Notes: a model not told the origin generated them from the letters alone. A stretch of DNA of 64,000 bases from an uncultured Bacteroidota bacterium (GCA_913062555.1 CAJXVU010000004.1:83422-147421); one strand, 5' to 3'; positions 46,380 through 56,032 are shown, numbered from the stretch's first letter. A program made the numbers and translations.

Positions 46380-47807
46380 ATGAGTATATCTGCGCAATCG
46401 GTATGGGGCAACTGTCTAAAATTCATAAAGGATAACATCCAACCGCAAGCATATAAAACTTGGTTTGAACCTATTAAAGCAGTAAAACTTACTGAGAATG
46501 CTTTGAGCATTCAGGTACCCAGTAAATTTTTCTACGAATGGCTCGAGGAACATTATGTTAAAATTTTAAAAGTTTCTTTAACAAAGGAGTTGGGTGAATC
46601 TGCCAAACTTGTTTACATTATTAAAATGGAAAACACTTATGGTAACAAACAACCTTTTACCGAAAGAATACCTAGTTCTAATCGAGTGTCTGTTAAATCA
46701 CAAACTGTTGAAATTCCTTTAAAAAATAAAAGTCCAGAGCTTAAGAATCCGTTTGTAATTCCTGGAATTAGAAATGTTAAAATTGAGTCTCAACTAAATC
46801 CTAACTATAGTTTCGAGAATTTTTTAGAAGGTGACTCTAACAGGTTGGCCCGTAATGCAGGATTAGCTGTAGCTAATAAGCCAGGGGGAACATCTTTTAA
46901 TCCGTTATTGATTTTTGGAGGCGTTGGCTTAGGAAAAACACATCTAGCACATGCTATTGGTGTTGACATAAAAGACAAATACCCAGAGAAAACAGTATTA
47001 TATATTTCGGCAGAAAAATTTACACAACAATACATCGATTCTGTTAAGAAAAATAATAGAAATGATTTTATTCATTTTTATCAAATTATTGATGTTTTAA
47101 TTATTGATGATGTTCAATTTTTATCCGGAAAATCTGGTACGCAAGATGTATTTTTCCATATTTTCAATCATTTACATCAAAATGGGAAACAGGTTATCTT
47201 AACGAGTGATAAAGCTCCTGTTGACATGCAAGATATTGAACAACGATTATTATCTCGTTTTAAATGGGGATTATCTGCAGAATTACAAACACCTGATTTT
47301 GAAACTAGAGTTTCCATTCTTAAAAACAAATTGTATCGTGACGGCGTAGAAATGCCAGAAGATATTATTGAATACGTAGCCAAACATATTAAAACCAATG
47401 TACGTGAATTAGAAGGTGCCATTATATCCCTAATTGCACAATCTTCATTCAATAAAAAGGAAATCACAATTAATCTTGCCAAAGATATTGTTGAGAAGTT
47501 CGTAAAAAACACAAAACGAGAAGTTTCTATTGATTATATTCAAAAGGTCGTTTCCGATTATTTCCAAATGGATGTAGACACCTTACAATCTAAGACTAGA
47601 AAACGTCATATAGTACAAGCGCGTCAATTGGCTATGTTTTTTGCTAAAAAGTTCACCAAAGCATCACTCGCAAGTATTGGTTCACAAATTGGCAAACGAG
47701 ATCATGCTACAGTACTTCATGCCTGTAAAACGGTAGACAATTTATCATCTACAGACAAGCAGTTTAGAAAATATGTTGAAGATCTTTCTAAAAAACTTTC
47801 TCTATAA
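46380..47807 (+). CDS. dnaA: Chromosomal replication initiator DnaA
   Basis: DnaA opens oriC and loads the helicase. The product is 475 aa with all four domains: domain I (VWGNCLKFIKDNIQPQAYKTWF), a short variable linker around residues 88-130, the AAA+ core (GGVGLGKTHLAHAIG Walker A; VLIIDDVQFLSGK Walker B; TNVRELEGAIISLIAQS), and the domain IV helix-turn-helix (KRHIVQARQLAMFFAKKFT, GKRDHATVLHACKTVDNL). It is followed 14 bp later by the phosphatase gene, so the two are probably co-transcribed. No clear oriC is directly adjacent. Confidence 0.98.
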   Translation: MSISAQSVWGNCLKFIKDNIQPQAYKTWFEPIKAVKLTENALSIQVPSKFFYEWLEEHYVKILKVSLTKELGESAKLVYIIKMENTYGNKQPFTERIPSSNRVSVKSQTVEIPLKNKSPELKNPFVIPGIRNVKIESQLNPNYSFENFLEGDSNRLARNAGLAVANKPGGTSFNPLLIFGGVGLGKTHLAHAIGVDIKDKYPEKTVLYISAEKFTQQYIDSVKKNNRNDFIHFYQIIDVLIIDDVQFLSGKSGTQDVFFHIFNHLHQNGKQVILTSDKAPVDMQDIEQRLLSRFKWGLSAELQTPDFETRVSILKNKLYRDGVEMPEDIIEYVAKHIKTNVRELEGAIISLIAQSSFNKKEITINLAKDIVEKFVKNTKREVSIDYIQKVVSDYFQMDVDTLQSKTRKRHIVQARQLAMFFAKKFTKASLASIGSQIGKRDHATVLHACKTVDNLSSTDKQFRKYVEDLSKKLSL

Positions 47808-47821
47808 TAACTCCCAGTAAG

Positions 47822-48274
47822 ATGATTAACATATTGATGGTTTGCTTAGGTAATATATGCCGATCACCATTAGCCGAAGGCATTTTAAAATCTAAATTAC
47901 CCAAAACACTTTTTTTTGTAGATTCTGCTGGAACGAGCAATTATCATATTGGAGAACTTCCGGACATTAGATCCATTGCTATTGCAAAAAAATACAACAT
48001 TGATATTACGAATCAACGCGGTCGTCAATTTGTAGTGTCAGATTTTGATACGTTTGATTATATCTATGTCATGGATACGTCCAATCTTCAAAATATCGTA
48101 AAGCTAGCACGAAATTCTGACGATATTTCAAAAGTAAAACTCATTTTAAAGGAATTGTCTGATTTTACTATTTGTGATGTCCCAGATCCATATTATGGTG
48201 GAGATCATGGCTTTCAAAATGTATTTGAATTATTAGAACTAGCATCCAATACTATCGCTCATAAATTACTCTAA
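47822..48274 (+). CDS. Low-molecular-weight protein-tyrosine phosphatase
   Basis: The product is 150 aa. The P-loop MVCLGNICRSPLAEGIL (C-x5-R-S) is at residues 6-22 and the catalytic Asp is in the VPDPYYGG loop near residue 120. The fold also shows DSAGTSNYHIGELPD and RGRQFVVSDFDTFDYIYVMD. It removes phosphate from tyrosine (or small molecules). The target is unknown. It is 14 bp downstream of dnaA. Confidence 0.94.
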   Translation: MINILMVCLGNICRSPLAEGILKSKLPKTLFFVDSAGTSNYHIGELPDIRSIAIAKKYNIDITNQRGRQFVVSDFDTFDYIYVMDTSNLQNIVKLARNSDDISKVKLILKELSDFTICDVPDPYYGGDHGFQNVFELLELASNTIAHKLL

Positions 48275-48387
48275 CCGCACTGAGGCAATAATTATAAATA
48301 TCTAGAACTCTACCACTAAAAACCTTATATTGGTATTATACATTGTGGCTAGTATTAATATCGATCTTAAAGCAAAACATAAAATTC

Positions 48388-49104
48388 ATGGAGACATTAA
48401 AAGGAAAGTTATATTTAATTCCAACCAGACTTGGTGACAATGCCCCTTTGGAAGTATTACCAATATCGATTAAAAAGATAATCGAGACCGTCGATGACTA
48501 TATAGTGGAAAACGAAAAAACAGCTAGACGATTTATAAAAGTAGTAAGTTCGAGTAAATCACAGCAATCGCTTAACATTCATATCTTAAATAAGTATACT
48601 GATGCCAATGAATTGCCAAGTTACCTCAATGCTTGCGTTAATGGAAAACCAGTTGGCTTATTGTCGGAAGCAGGCTGTCCTGGTATTGCTGATCCTGGTG
48701 CCGAAATCGTTAAAATTGCACATGAAAAAGATATCACTGTTGTTCCTTTAGTTGGGCCTTCATCAATTTTATTAGCATTAATGAGCTCTGGTATGAACGG
48801 TCAAAGTTTTACCTTTAATGGTTACTTGCCAATTGACAAAAGCGAACGAAGAGCTGCATTAAAGAAACTTGAGCGGATTTCTTTTGAACAAAACCAAACA
48901 CAAATATTTATTGAAACACCATATAGAAATAATAAGATGCTTGAAGAAATCTGTGCATCCTTGAACAATAATACCAGAATATGTGTAGCATGTGATATTA
49001 CACTACCTACAGAGTATATTAAAACTAAAACCGTAAACGATTGGAAACACACCAACATAGATCTTCATAAAAGACCAGCCATTTTTATAATTCAAAAAGA
49101 TTAG
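48388..49104 (+). CDS. SAM-dependent methyltransferase, RsmI-like (short form)
   Basis: The product is 238 aa from ATG 48388. The ORF-track start at 48343 adds 15 residues not typical of the family. The tetrapyrrole-methylase fold is seen in KLYLIPTRLGDNAPLEVLP, the substrate/SAM segment GLLSEAGCPGIADPGAEIV, VVPLVGPSSILLALMSSGMNGQSFTFNGYLP, and FIETPYRNNKMLEEI. This is the RsmI-type pattern (2'-O-methylation of 16S C1402 in RsmI). The family RsmI has a C-terminal extension that is absent here, so the target may differ. It ends 3 bp before the convergent gene. Confidence 0.88.
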   Translation: METLKGKLYLIPTRLGDNAPLEVLPISIKKIIETVDDYIVENEKTARRFIKVVSSSKSQQSLNIHILNKYTDANELPSYLNACVNGKPVGLLSEAGCPGIADPGAEIVKIAHEKDITVVPLVGPSSILLALMSSGMNGQSFTFNGYLPIDKSERRAALKKLERISFEQNQTQIFIETPYRNNKMLEEICASLNNNTRICVACDITLPTEYIKTKTVNDWKHTNIDLHKRPAIFIIQKD

Positions 49105-49107
49105 AAA

Positions 49108-49761
49108 CTATAATAAACTAGCCTTCGCCCGTTTATTTGGAATAATGAATGAAGTATCATAACCCGAGAACCTACTCATGTAGTTTCTTATTGTTGTACC
49201 ATAAGCATCCGCAAATCCAATAGCGCCATAACTACGCAAATATTTCTTTACACTTCCAGGGCCAGCAAGATGAGCCGCTGCTAAAATTCCTGATTCAGTA
49301 ACAACAACACCATCAATTTGTCTACCAACAAATCGTTTAATATCACGTCTTAACACCCATTTATTACGCTGCGTGTTAGCAATAAACGCGTTTTCTTGTA
49401 GCTTAGGATTATTTAAAAACTGAGTTGGGTTATGAATTCCTATAACCTTTAAAGTGCCTTTTCCAAATTGATACTTACCTAAATACCCTAAGGTATTAAC
49501 CACAAAATAATTACCTCGTGATTCTTTAAAAGCCAAGGCTTCTTTAAAACCAACAAATGATTTACCTAAATTAGTTGAAGTAAATTCTACAACCTCAGAA
49601 GATTCAACTTTTGGTATTTCTCCAGCTACATTATAACTAAGATCTAAACATTGAATAGAATACTTTTCCATGTCCAAATCCGTACTTGTATTTATTGCAC
49701 TAATAAATGCAACAAAAAGTACAACTGGTATTATCGAATATGCTACTAATCCTTTATACAT
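49108..49761 (-). CDS. Membrane-anchored lytic-transglycosylase-like protein
   Basis: The product is 217 aa. One N-terminal hydrophobic segment (VAYSIIPVVLFVAFISAI) anchors or exports it. The lysozyme-like domain starts at about residue 70 with FVGFKEALAFKESRGNYFVVNTLGYLGKYQFGKGTL, where the Glu of FKESRGNY is the likely catalytic acid, and continues with GILAAAHLAGPGSVKKYL. Similar flavobacterial proteins are often annotated as LysM/peptidoglycan-binding, but I see no LysM. It probably cuts peptidoglycan in the periplasm. The next gene upstream in transcription, mltG, is also lytic. Confidence 0.75.
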   Translation of the reverse strand: MYKGLVAYSIIPVVLFVAFISAINTSTDLDMEKYSIQCLDLSYNVAGEIPKVESSEVVEFTSTNLGKSFVGFKEALAFKESRGNYFVVNTLGYLGKYQFGKGTLKVIGIHNPTQFLNNPKLQENAFIANTQRNKWVLRRDIKRFVGRQIDGVVVTESGILAAAHLAGPGSVKKYLRSYGAIGFADAYGTTIRNYMSRFSGYDTSFIIPNKRAKASLL

Positions 49762-50539
49762 AATTTAGAATTTATAAAGCTTTAATAATTAATTAATAGA
49801 GCTTTATATTTCAGCGTGCAAAATTACACTTTTTTTTAATTTATTCAAAATTAATCGTTTAAGTGTATTTTATAAAAGCACAATAGATGAAATACAGGCC
49901 CATTTTGCTATTAAATAAGGACTTGAGGAGAGCGATTATTGACGTTAAATAACCTACTAAATAGGATACAAAACGCGATTCTATGTAATTATGACTAATC
50001 AAATTTACATCAAATGACGGATAAATAGCAAACTGTTAACTTGGAGTTGTACACAAATTATTAACAAATTATCCATCTACTCAAACCAGCCTCATCCCAA
50101 TAAAACAAAGGCAATCAGGTCTTTATACAAGTTAAAATTAAATTTAGACCCCATAATGTTCCAAAATAACCACCCCTTTAAAGAGGCAAATAAAAGTAGT
50201 TTTAGTAAGTGGTTAATTTATAGAAAAGGTTAATTCTGAAATAGAACCACCTCAATTTAGATAATTCTTTCAAACTTAAAAATAGCTCAAATCAAAAAAT
50301 AAATAAATTCTAGAAAAGCACCTTTATTACTGTTTGAACGCATATTGTATTTATGGTGTAAATGTTAAATCTATAGGGTAAAACGCAAGATTTACGCTAA
50401 CAACTACGAATATGTCAACATAATTTACCGTTTATCCTGTTTTTAATCATTCAAAAAAAAATGAATATTTCATTTTTAATCGCGAAAATATTTTTGTTAT
50501 AAGGGCTCTAAAACAGAAATACGAATTGAATACGCCAAT
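49762..50539. other. 778-bp gene-free region
   Basis: No plausible ORF, tRNA or strong terminator is seen. It lies between the 5' end of the transglycosylase-like gene and the 3' end of mltG. Scattered imperfect DnaA-box-like words occur (TTGTACACA 50047, TTATCCATC 50069, TTATCCTGT 50432). It may hold promoters, a replication-related site or an undetected small RNA. The rRNA operon's direction speaks against this being oriC. Confidence 0.5.
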
Positions 50540-51583
50540 TTACCTTCTAATTCCTTGATTCGATAAATATCTCTGATAGTCTCGTGCATTTTGGTTATGC
50601 TGAGATAAGGTTTTTGCAAACTTATGAAATCCAGGTTTTCTAGCATCAGCAGCGAAATAAAAATAGCCATGAGTTTCATAATTTAAAACCGCGTCAATTG
50701 CAGAAATATCTGGCATTACAATTAGACCTGGTGGTAATCCAGCATTTTTATAAGTATTGTATGGTGAATCAATAGCTTTATGCTCATTTAGGACACGACG
50801 AATAATAGTATTTTTATATTTTGGTAATTTATAAGCTGCAAATTTTAATGTAGGATCGGCCTGTAATGGCCAATCATTTTTCAAACGGTTCACATAAACA
50901 CCTGCAATTCTAGATTGCTCACTTTTTTGCTTAGATTCCTCTTGAACTATAGATGCCATAGTCACCACTTCATATGGATTTAACCCCATACTTCTCGCTT
51001 TCCCAAGTCTGGAGTCATTCCAAAATTTACCATACTCAGTTAACATTTTAGCTCTAAACTCTTCAGCAGATGTATTCCAGAAAAATTCATAGCTGTTTGG
51101 TAAATACATTCCTAATGCAGTTGGTTGGCTAAAACCGTTTTGTTCCATGAAATCTACATTATTGAATACATTTACTAATGAAGTACTATCCGCCTCTATT
51201 TGACCCGCGATACGAGAAGCCAATTGTTCCATTGAATTTTGATTATTGAAAGACACACGTACAGGAACATTATTACTTCTTATAGAGTTAATAATATCAT
51301 TATTGGTCATGTCTTTTTCAATTCTATATTTTCCACCTTTTATATTGGCAATATATTTTTTACGCGAAGCCAGTGCATCAAAAGATTTAATATCTTTTAA
51401 AAGTGGCTCTAAATCTGCCCGTACATCATTGTAAGTTGCAGATGTGCTTATGTAGATATAAGCTTCTTCATTATTAAATTTTGTATTAGACACAAACATT
51501 GCCGAGTATACAAAATAAGCAAAATAAGCAGCGATAGCTAATCCTATTAGCACAATGGCCAGAAGTATTTTTTTAAAGTACAT
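50540..51583 (-). CDS. mltG: Endolytic transglycosylase MltG
   Basis: MltG cuts nascent glycan strands inside the cell wall and limits their length. The product is 347 aa. An N-terminal membrane anchor (ILLAIVLIGLAIAAYFAYFVYSAMF) is followed by a LysM-like region and the YceG domain with MYLPNSYEFFWNTSAEEFRAKM, the catalytic Glu in TMASIVQEESKQKSEQSRIAGVYVNRL, and LQADPTLKFA and PYNTYKNAGLPPGLI. The start overlaps the GNAT gene by 11 bp. It follows dapF and the GNAT in one operon, all peptidoglycan-linked apart from the GNAT. Confidence 0.95.
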   Translation of the reverse strand: MYFKKILLAIVLIGLAIAAYFAYFVYSAMFVSNTKFNNEEAYIYISTSATYNDVRADLEPLLKDIKSFDALASRKKYIANIKGGKYRIEKDMTNNDIINSIRSNNVPVRVSFNNQNSMEQLASRIAGQIEADSTSLVNVFNNVDFMEQNGFSQPTALGMYLPNSYEFFWNTSAEEFRAKMLTEYGKFWNDSRLGKARSMGLNPYEVVTMASIVQEESKQKSEQSRIAGVYVNRLKNDWPLQADPTLKFAAYKLPKYKNTIIRRVLNEHKAIDSPYNTYKNAGLPPGLIVMPDISAIDAVLNYETHGYFYFAADARKPGFHKFAKTLSQHNQNARDYQRYLSNQGIRR

Positions 51584-52106
51584 TAGTATTTATAAGTTGA
51601 AATAAATATTCGTTTTTATAGTGTCCATTCACAAAGTTCCAATCTTTTTTCAGACCAATTTTATCAAATCCCTGATTTTTAAAAAGATTAAGGCTTGCAG
51701 TATTATCCTCTGAGATATTGCAATATAATTGATGTAAATGTAAATGTTTGAAACAATAATCACATAATAATTGGAGCGCTTCAGCACCATACCCCTGCTT
51801 TCTGTTTTTAATATCTTGAATTAAGATCCCGATGCCCGCACGTTTATTTGAAAAATCAAAATCAAATATATCTATCATTCCAATAGCCATGTTATCATAC
51901 GTAGAAATAACCAAGCGCAATTGCTTGACTTCATAAATATCCTTATGTGCATGCTCCAAGTATTGTTTAATTAAAAACTTAGAATAGGGAGTTTGTGTAT
52001 TACTCACCTCCCAAATACGTTCATCATTTTCTATCTCATGAATAAAATCAAGATCTTCAGGCTCGAGGGCGCGTAAATAAATTAATTGTCCTTTTAAGCT
52101 TACCAT
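51573..52106 (-). CDS. GNAT-family N-acetyltransferase, RimJ/RimL-like
   Basis: The product is 177 aa. It begins LKGQLIYLRALEPEDLDFIHEIEND, typical of RimJ/RimL-type GNATs, with the acetyl-CoA loop in ILIQDIKNRKQGYGAEALQLL and LYCNISEDNTASLNLFKNQGFDKIG. Substrate could be a ribosomal protein N-terminus or a small amine. It overlaps dapF by 7 bp and mltG by 11 bp, so translation is coupled. Confidence 0.87.
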   Translation of the reverse strand: MVSLKGQLIYLRALEPEDLDFIHEIENDERIWEVSNTQTPYSKFLIKQYLEHAHKDIYEVKQLRLVISTYDNMAIGMIDIFDFDFSNKRAGIGILIQDIKNRKQGYGAEALQLLCDYCFKHLHLHQLYCNISEDNTASLNLFKNQGFDKIGLKKDWNFVNGHYKNEYLFQLINTNVL

Positions 52107-52879
52107 TCAATTTCTCCTTTAAATACGAGAGTCGCTGGCCCCATTAACCAAACATCATCAAACTCAGCTTCCTTTTTATTAAATGAAACTTCTAAATTAC
52201 CGCCCTTAGTTTTTAAGGTTAAGTGGTTTTTTTCTGTTTCTCCAATATAATGCATAGCCAAGGCGACAGCAGTCACTCCTGTTCCGCAAGATAAGGTTTC
52301 ATCTTCTACCCCTCGTTCATAAGTTCGTACTGAGAATGTATGATCATTAATTTTTTCTACAAAGTTAACATTAGTTCCTGCCTCATTATATAGTGCGCCA
52401 TTTCTAATAATTGCACCTTCCTTTTTTACATTCAATGCTTCTAAATTATCTTTAAACATCACGTGATGTGGCGACCCTGTATCAAGAAACACATGATGTT
52501 CATGCCTTTGTACTTTGTCCACATTTTGCATTTGTAATTTCACAATACTACCATCAATAACCGCATGATGTAAGCCATCTATGGCTTCAAAAGTTGCTCG
52601 GTTTTCAATAACTCCCATCTTTTTGGCAAACGCTACAAGACACCGTCCTCCATTACCGCACATTGTACTCTCATTCCCATCGGCATTATAATAAACCATA
52701 GTAAAATCTGCAGTATCATGGTTTTCCAGTAAAATTAATCCATCTGCCCCAATACCGAATCGTCTATCACACAATTGGGCAATTAGTTTAGTGTTTTCCT
52801 TTTCAAAATTGGCATTGCGATTATCCATAATCACAAAATCGTTACCTGTACCTTGATATTTATAAAATGTGTGCGTCAT
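52100..52879 (-). CDS. dapF: Diaminopimelate epimerase
   Basis: DapF converts LL- to meso-diaminopimelate, a precursor of lysine and peptidoglycan. The product is 259 aa. Motifs are YQGTGNDFVIMDNR, the first catalytic Cys in STMCGNGGRCLVAFAK, the second in LSCGTGVTAVALAM, and NVNFVEKIND. dapA (33155) is in the same window but not in the same operon. A TAtcTTTG -7-like box lies 9 nt upstream of the ATG. It is divergent from degP across 156 bp. Confidence 0.96.
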   Translation of the reverse strand: MTHTFYKYQGTGNDFVIMDNRNANFEKENTKLIAQLCDRRFGIGADGLILLENHDTADFTMVYYNADGNESTMCGNGGRCLVAFAKKMGVIENRATFEAIDGLHHAVIDGSIVKLQMQNVDKVQRHEHHVFLDTGSPHHVMFKDNLEALNVKKEGAIIRNGALYNEAGTNVNFVEKINDHTFSVRTYERGVEDETLSCGTGVTAVALAMHYIGETEKNHLTLKTKGGNLEVSFNKKEAEFDDVWLMGPATLVFKGEIEW

Positions 52880-52920
52880 AAGTCAATGCAAAGATATAAA
52901 TATTAAATCGTAATTCATGT

Positions 52921-52960
52921 TGTTAAATGAGCGTTAAAGTAGACGTTAAAAACCGTTAAA
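52921..52960 (+). promoter_or_regulatory. Four phased GTTAAA copies between dapF and degP
   Basis: GTTAAA starts at 52922, 52933, 52945 and 52955, all on the plus strand and about 11 bp apart. Same-face direct half-sites upstream of degP are what an OmpR-type regulator would use. Assignment to the RprY-like regulator in this window is inference. Confidence 0.4.
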
Positions 52961-53035
52961 GTAACTGCACTAAATCAATAAATCTTTAATTTTAATCGTT
53001 ATCAAATTTTAAAACATCTTAAAATAGAAAGACAC

Positions 53036-54442
53036 ATGAAAAAGATTTTCACACTTGTTTTTGCTTCAGCACTGGGAGGTATCCTCACTTTAGGCTCATA
53101 TAAACTTTTTATAGAAAAAGAAAATCCGACTGTATTTGAGCAGTCCAAAGCAAGTCCTTATACAATTCCGGCTAGCTACATTACAAATAACACAGCCTTA
53201 GCAAAGGGAGAAACAATAGATTTTACGACTGCTGCTGAGCAAACTATTCATAGTGTAGTACATGTAAAAAACACAACCACAAGTTCAGGACAGACAACCT
53301 TTGAAGATTTGCTTTTTGGAAGACGCTCTCAACGTCCACAAATTGGAACCGGATCAGGTGTAATTATATCGGCAGATGGTTTAATTGTTACAAATAATCA
53401 TGTTATTGATGGCGCACAATCAATTACTGTAACCTTAAATAACAACAAAACATACGAAGCTGAACTTATAGGAACAGATCCTAAAACAGATATTGCGCTT
53501 TTAAGAATTAATGCTGATGAAGATTTACCATACACCACTTTTGGAGATAGCGATCATGTAAAAATTGGCGAATGGGTATTAGCAGTTGGTAATCCATTTA
53601 ACTTAACTTCTACAGTAACCGCAGGTATTATTAGCGCAAAATCAAGAGATCTTTCTGGAAGTTATGGACAATCGTTTATTCAAACAGATGCCGCTGTAAA
53701 TCCAGGGAATTCAGGTGGTGCTTTAGTAAATACAAATGGTAAGCTTATAGGGATTAACACGGCAATAACGTCACAAACGGGATCATACGTGGGTTATTCA
53801 TTTGCTGTACCTAGCAATATCGCTAAAAAAGTTGTAGAAGATCTCATGGAGTTTGGTAACGTCCAAAATGGAATCTTAGGAATTATTCCTCAATCGTTAA
53901 ACACAGCATTAGCCGAAAAAATTGGGATCACAGAAACCGAAGGTATTTATGTTCGTCAAGTTGAAGCAAACTCTGGAGCAGATAAAGCTGGAATTGAGAA
54001 AGGCGATATTATTAAAAAAATGGATGATGTGACAATTTCTAAGTTTTCTGAACTCAAAGGATATTTAAATACAAAACGCCCTAACGATATTATTAATGTA
54101 ACGATATTAAGAGATGGTGCTGAAAAAACATTTCCTGTTACATTATTTAAAAACGAGACCATAAATATTCCATCCATCGGTTTATTAAAAACCACCACAA
54201 AAAAGGATTTAAGCAAGTATGATTTAAAATATGGATTGAAAATTTCCCGTCTAAACGCAGATAATAGCGAAGAGTGGAAAGCAGATGGTATCGATAAAGG
54301 AAGTATTGTAACAGCTATTAATGGAGTAAAAGTAAACTCTGTTGAAGATGTTGAACAAGCAATTAGTAATAATTCAAGCAGAATTTATCGTGTAGAAATC
54401 GTAAAAAATAACGGTGAAAAAGTAAGCTATCGATTTAGATAA
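53036..54442 (+). CDS. degP: Do/HtrA-family periplasmic serine protease
   Basis: The product is 468 aa. An N-terminal signal or anchor (IFTLVFASALGGILTLGSYKLF) is followed by the trypsin-like domain with His in TNNHVIDGA, Asp in DPKTDIALLRI and Ser in NPGNSGGALV. PDZ1 (GILGIIPQSLN, VRQVEANSGADKAGIEKGDIIKKM) is clear. PDZ2 (KYGLKISRLNAD ... GIDKGSIVTAINGVKV) is shorter. It degrades or refolds damaged envelope proteins. The upstream 115 bp holds four phased GTTAAA copies, and a terminator follows. Confidence 0.95.
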   Translation: MKKIFTLVFASALGGILTLGSYKLFIEKENPTVFEQSKASPYTIPASYITNNTALAKGETIDFTTAAEQTIHSVVHVKNTTTSSGQTTFEDLLFGRRSQRPQIGTGSGVIISADGLIVTNNHVIDGAQSITVTLNNNKTYEAELIGTDPKTDIALLRINADEDLPYTTFGDSDHVKIGEWVLAVGNPFNLTSTVTAGIISAKSRDLSGSYGQSFIQTDAAVNPGNSGGALVNTNGKLIGINTAITSQTGSYVGYSFAVPSNIAKKVVEDLMEFGNVQNGILGIIPQSLNTALAEKIGITETEGIYVRQVEANSGADKAGIEKGDIIKKMDDVTISKFSELKGYLNTKRPNDIINVTILRDGAEKTFPVTLFKNETINIPSIGLLKTTTKKDLSKYDLKYGLKISRLNADNSEEWKADGIDKGSIVTAINGVKVNSVEDVEQAISNNSSRIYRVEIVKNNGEKVSYRFR

Positions 54443-54463
54443 ACCCATAAATATTGACATCAC

Positions 54464-54506
54464 AAAACCCTCGTCTATAAGCTTAGATTTGAGGGTTTTA
54501 TTTTTT
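54464..54506 (+). terminator. Intrinsic terminator after degP
   Basis: AAAACCCTC (54464-54472) pairs with GAGGGTTTT (54491-54499). An inner TCTA/TAGA extends the structure, and ATTTTTT follows. It lies 21 bp past the degP stop. Confidence 0.85.
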
Positions 54507-54583
54507 CTTAAAAAAGCTTACTAAAACGTTTGAAATATGTTATTTTTGCGCCAAATTTACACAACACACTAAACTAAATTACA

Positions 54584-56032
54584 ATGAGTTTTAACGAAAC
54601 TTATGAGAAGGAATTATCCTTTCAAGCAGACCGCAGAAGAGCTACAGTTGAATTTATAAAAATTGTTAGCGATCTATGGTATGACAAATCAATAGAGTTG
54701 GTGATTTTTAGAAACCAATTAATCGATCGAAATGTTAGCGAAATTTTAAATCTCCATGAATACGCTGGAGAGTTTGTTCAAAAACCTATTTCAATTTTTG
54801 ATTCTGTAGAAATTGCTCAGGCAATTAAAACACTTGATATCCCGCTTTCAAAACTTGATATTGGTAAATTAACATACGAGTACCACCTAGAAGACGACAA
54901 ATACAACAACGCGATTGCTTTTGTTGCGGATAAGCTTAAAGATGCAAGAAAAAATGGCGCAATACACCCAAAAGATGTGGTATTATATGGCTTTGGAAGA
55001 ATTGGACGCCTTGTTGCTCGTGAATTAATGAGTAAAACTGGTAAAGGGAGTCAATTACGTTTAAGAGCTATTGTTACCCGTGGCGCTATTAATGCAACGG
55101 TGTTAGAAAAAAGAGCTTCATTATTACGTAATGACTCTGTACATGGTGATTTTTCCGGAACTGTACTTGCAGATGCAAAAAACAACGCCTTAATTATCAA
55201 TGGTACAACTGTTAAAATCATTTCGGCTAATGCTCCGGAAGACATTGATTATACAACATACGGTATAGATAATGCTTTAGTTATTGATAATACAGGCGCT
55301 TTTAGAGATAAAAAAGCATTAAGTCGTCATTTAACATCAAAGGGTGTCGACAAGGTTCTTTTAACCGCTCCTGGAAAAGGAATTCCTAATATTGTACATG
55401 GTGTTAATCAATTTGAAAATGATCCCGATAAGGTTGATATTTTCTCTGCTGCATCTTGTACAACAAATGCTATTACACCTATTTTAAAAGCGATTGAAGA
55501 TTCTTTTGGTATAAAAAGCGGACATCTTGAAACGATTCATGCCTACACTAATGATCAAAATTTGGTTGATAATATGCACAGTAAATATCGTCGTGGTAGA
55601 GCTGCTGCATTAAATATGGTGATTACCGAAACAGGTGCCGGAAAAGCTGTGAGTAAAGCATTACCTTCACTGGAAGGAAAATTAACATCCAATGCCATTC
55701 GCGTGCCTGTTCCTAATGGCTCCTTAGCAATTTTAAGCTTAGATATAAAGAACGTAACATCAGTAGATGGTGTAAACTCGGTAATTAAAAAATATGCTTT
55801 AGAAGGAGATTTAGTCGAGCAAATAAAATATGAATTAAGTGATGAGCTTGTATCCAGTGATATTGTTGGGAGTTCAGCACCTTCTATATATGATAGTAAA
55901 GCAACTATTGTACGTCCTGATGGTAAAAACATAGTCCTATATATATGGTACGATAATGAATATGGTTATAGCCATCAAGTTATTCGTCTCGCCAAGTATA
56001 TCGCCAAAGTAAGACGATTTACTTATTATTAG
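54584..56032 (+). CDS. gap: Glyceraldehyde-3-phosphate dehydrogenase, long form
   Basis: The product is 482 aa. An N-terminal extension of about 125 residues (MSFNETYEKELSFQADRRRA..., then AFVADKLKDARKNGAIHPKD) precedes the NAD domain VVLYGFGRIGRLVAREL and the catalytic segment SAASCTTNAITPILKAI, then HAYTNDQNL and VPVPNGSLAILSL. YIWYDNEYGYSHQVIRLAKYI closes the domain. Long GAPDHs of this kind are typical of Bacteroidota, usually beside a standard-length one elsewhere. A TAttTTTG -7-like box (54541-54548) precedes a leader of about 30 nt. A terminator follows. Confidence 0.93.
   Translation: MSFNETYEKELSFQADRRRATVEFIKIVSDLWYDKSIELVIFRNQLIDRNVSEILNLHEYAGEFVQKPISIFDSVEIAQAIKTLDIPLSKLDIGKLTYEYHLEDDKYNNAIAFVADKLKDARKNGAIHPKDVVLYGFGRIGRLVARELMSKTGKGSQLRLRAIVTRGAINATVLEKRASLLRNDSVHGDFSGTVLADAKNNALIINGTTVKIISANAPEDIDYTTYGIDNALVIDNTGAFRDKKALSRHLTSKGVDKVLLTAPGKGIPNIVHGVNQFENDPDKVDIFSAASCTTNAITPILKAIEDSFGIKSGHLETIHAYTNDQNLVDNMHSKYRRGRAAALNMVITETGAGKAVSKALPSLEGKLTSNAIRVPVPNGSLAILSLDIKNVTSVDGVNSVIKKYALEGDLVEQIKYELSDELVSSDIVGSSAPSIYDSKATIVRPDGKNIVLYIWYDNEYGYSHQVIRLAKYIAKVRRFTYY

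Noticed and set aside
49762-50539. Calling this region oriC
   Set aside because: The DnaA-box words are imperfect and the minus-strand rRNA operon at 63.6 kb would be head-on to replication from here, so it is left as an uncharacterised region.
50497-50679. 60-aa minus-strand ORF at the mltG 3' end
   Set aside because: It lies in another frame of mltG and its adjacent spacer, with no independent support.
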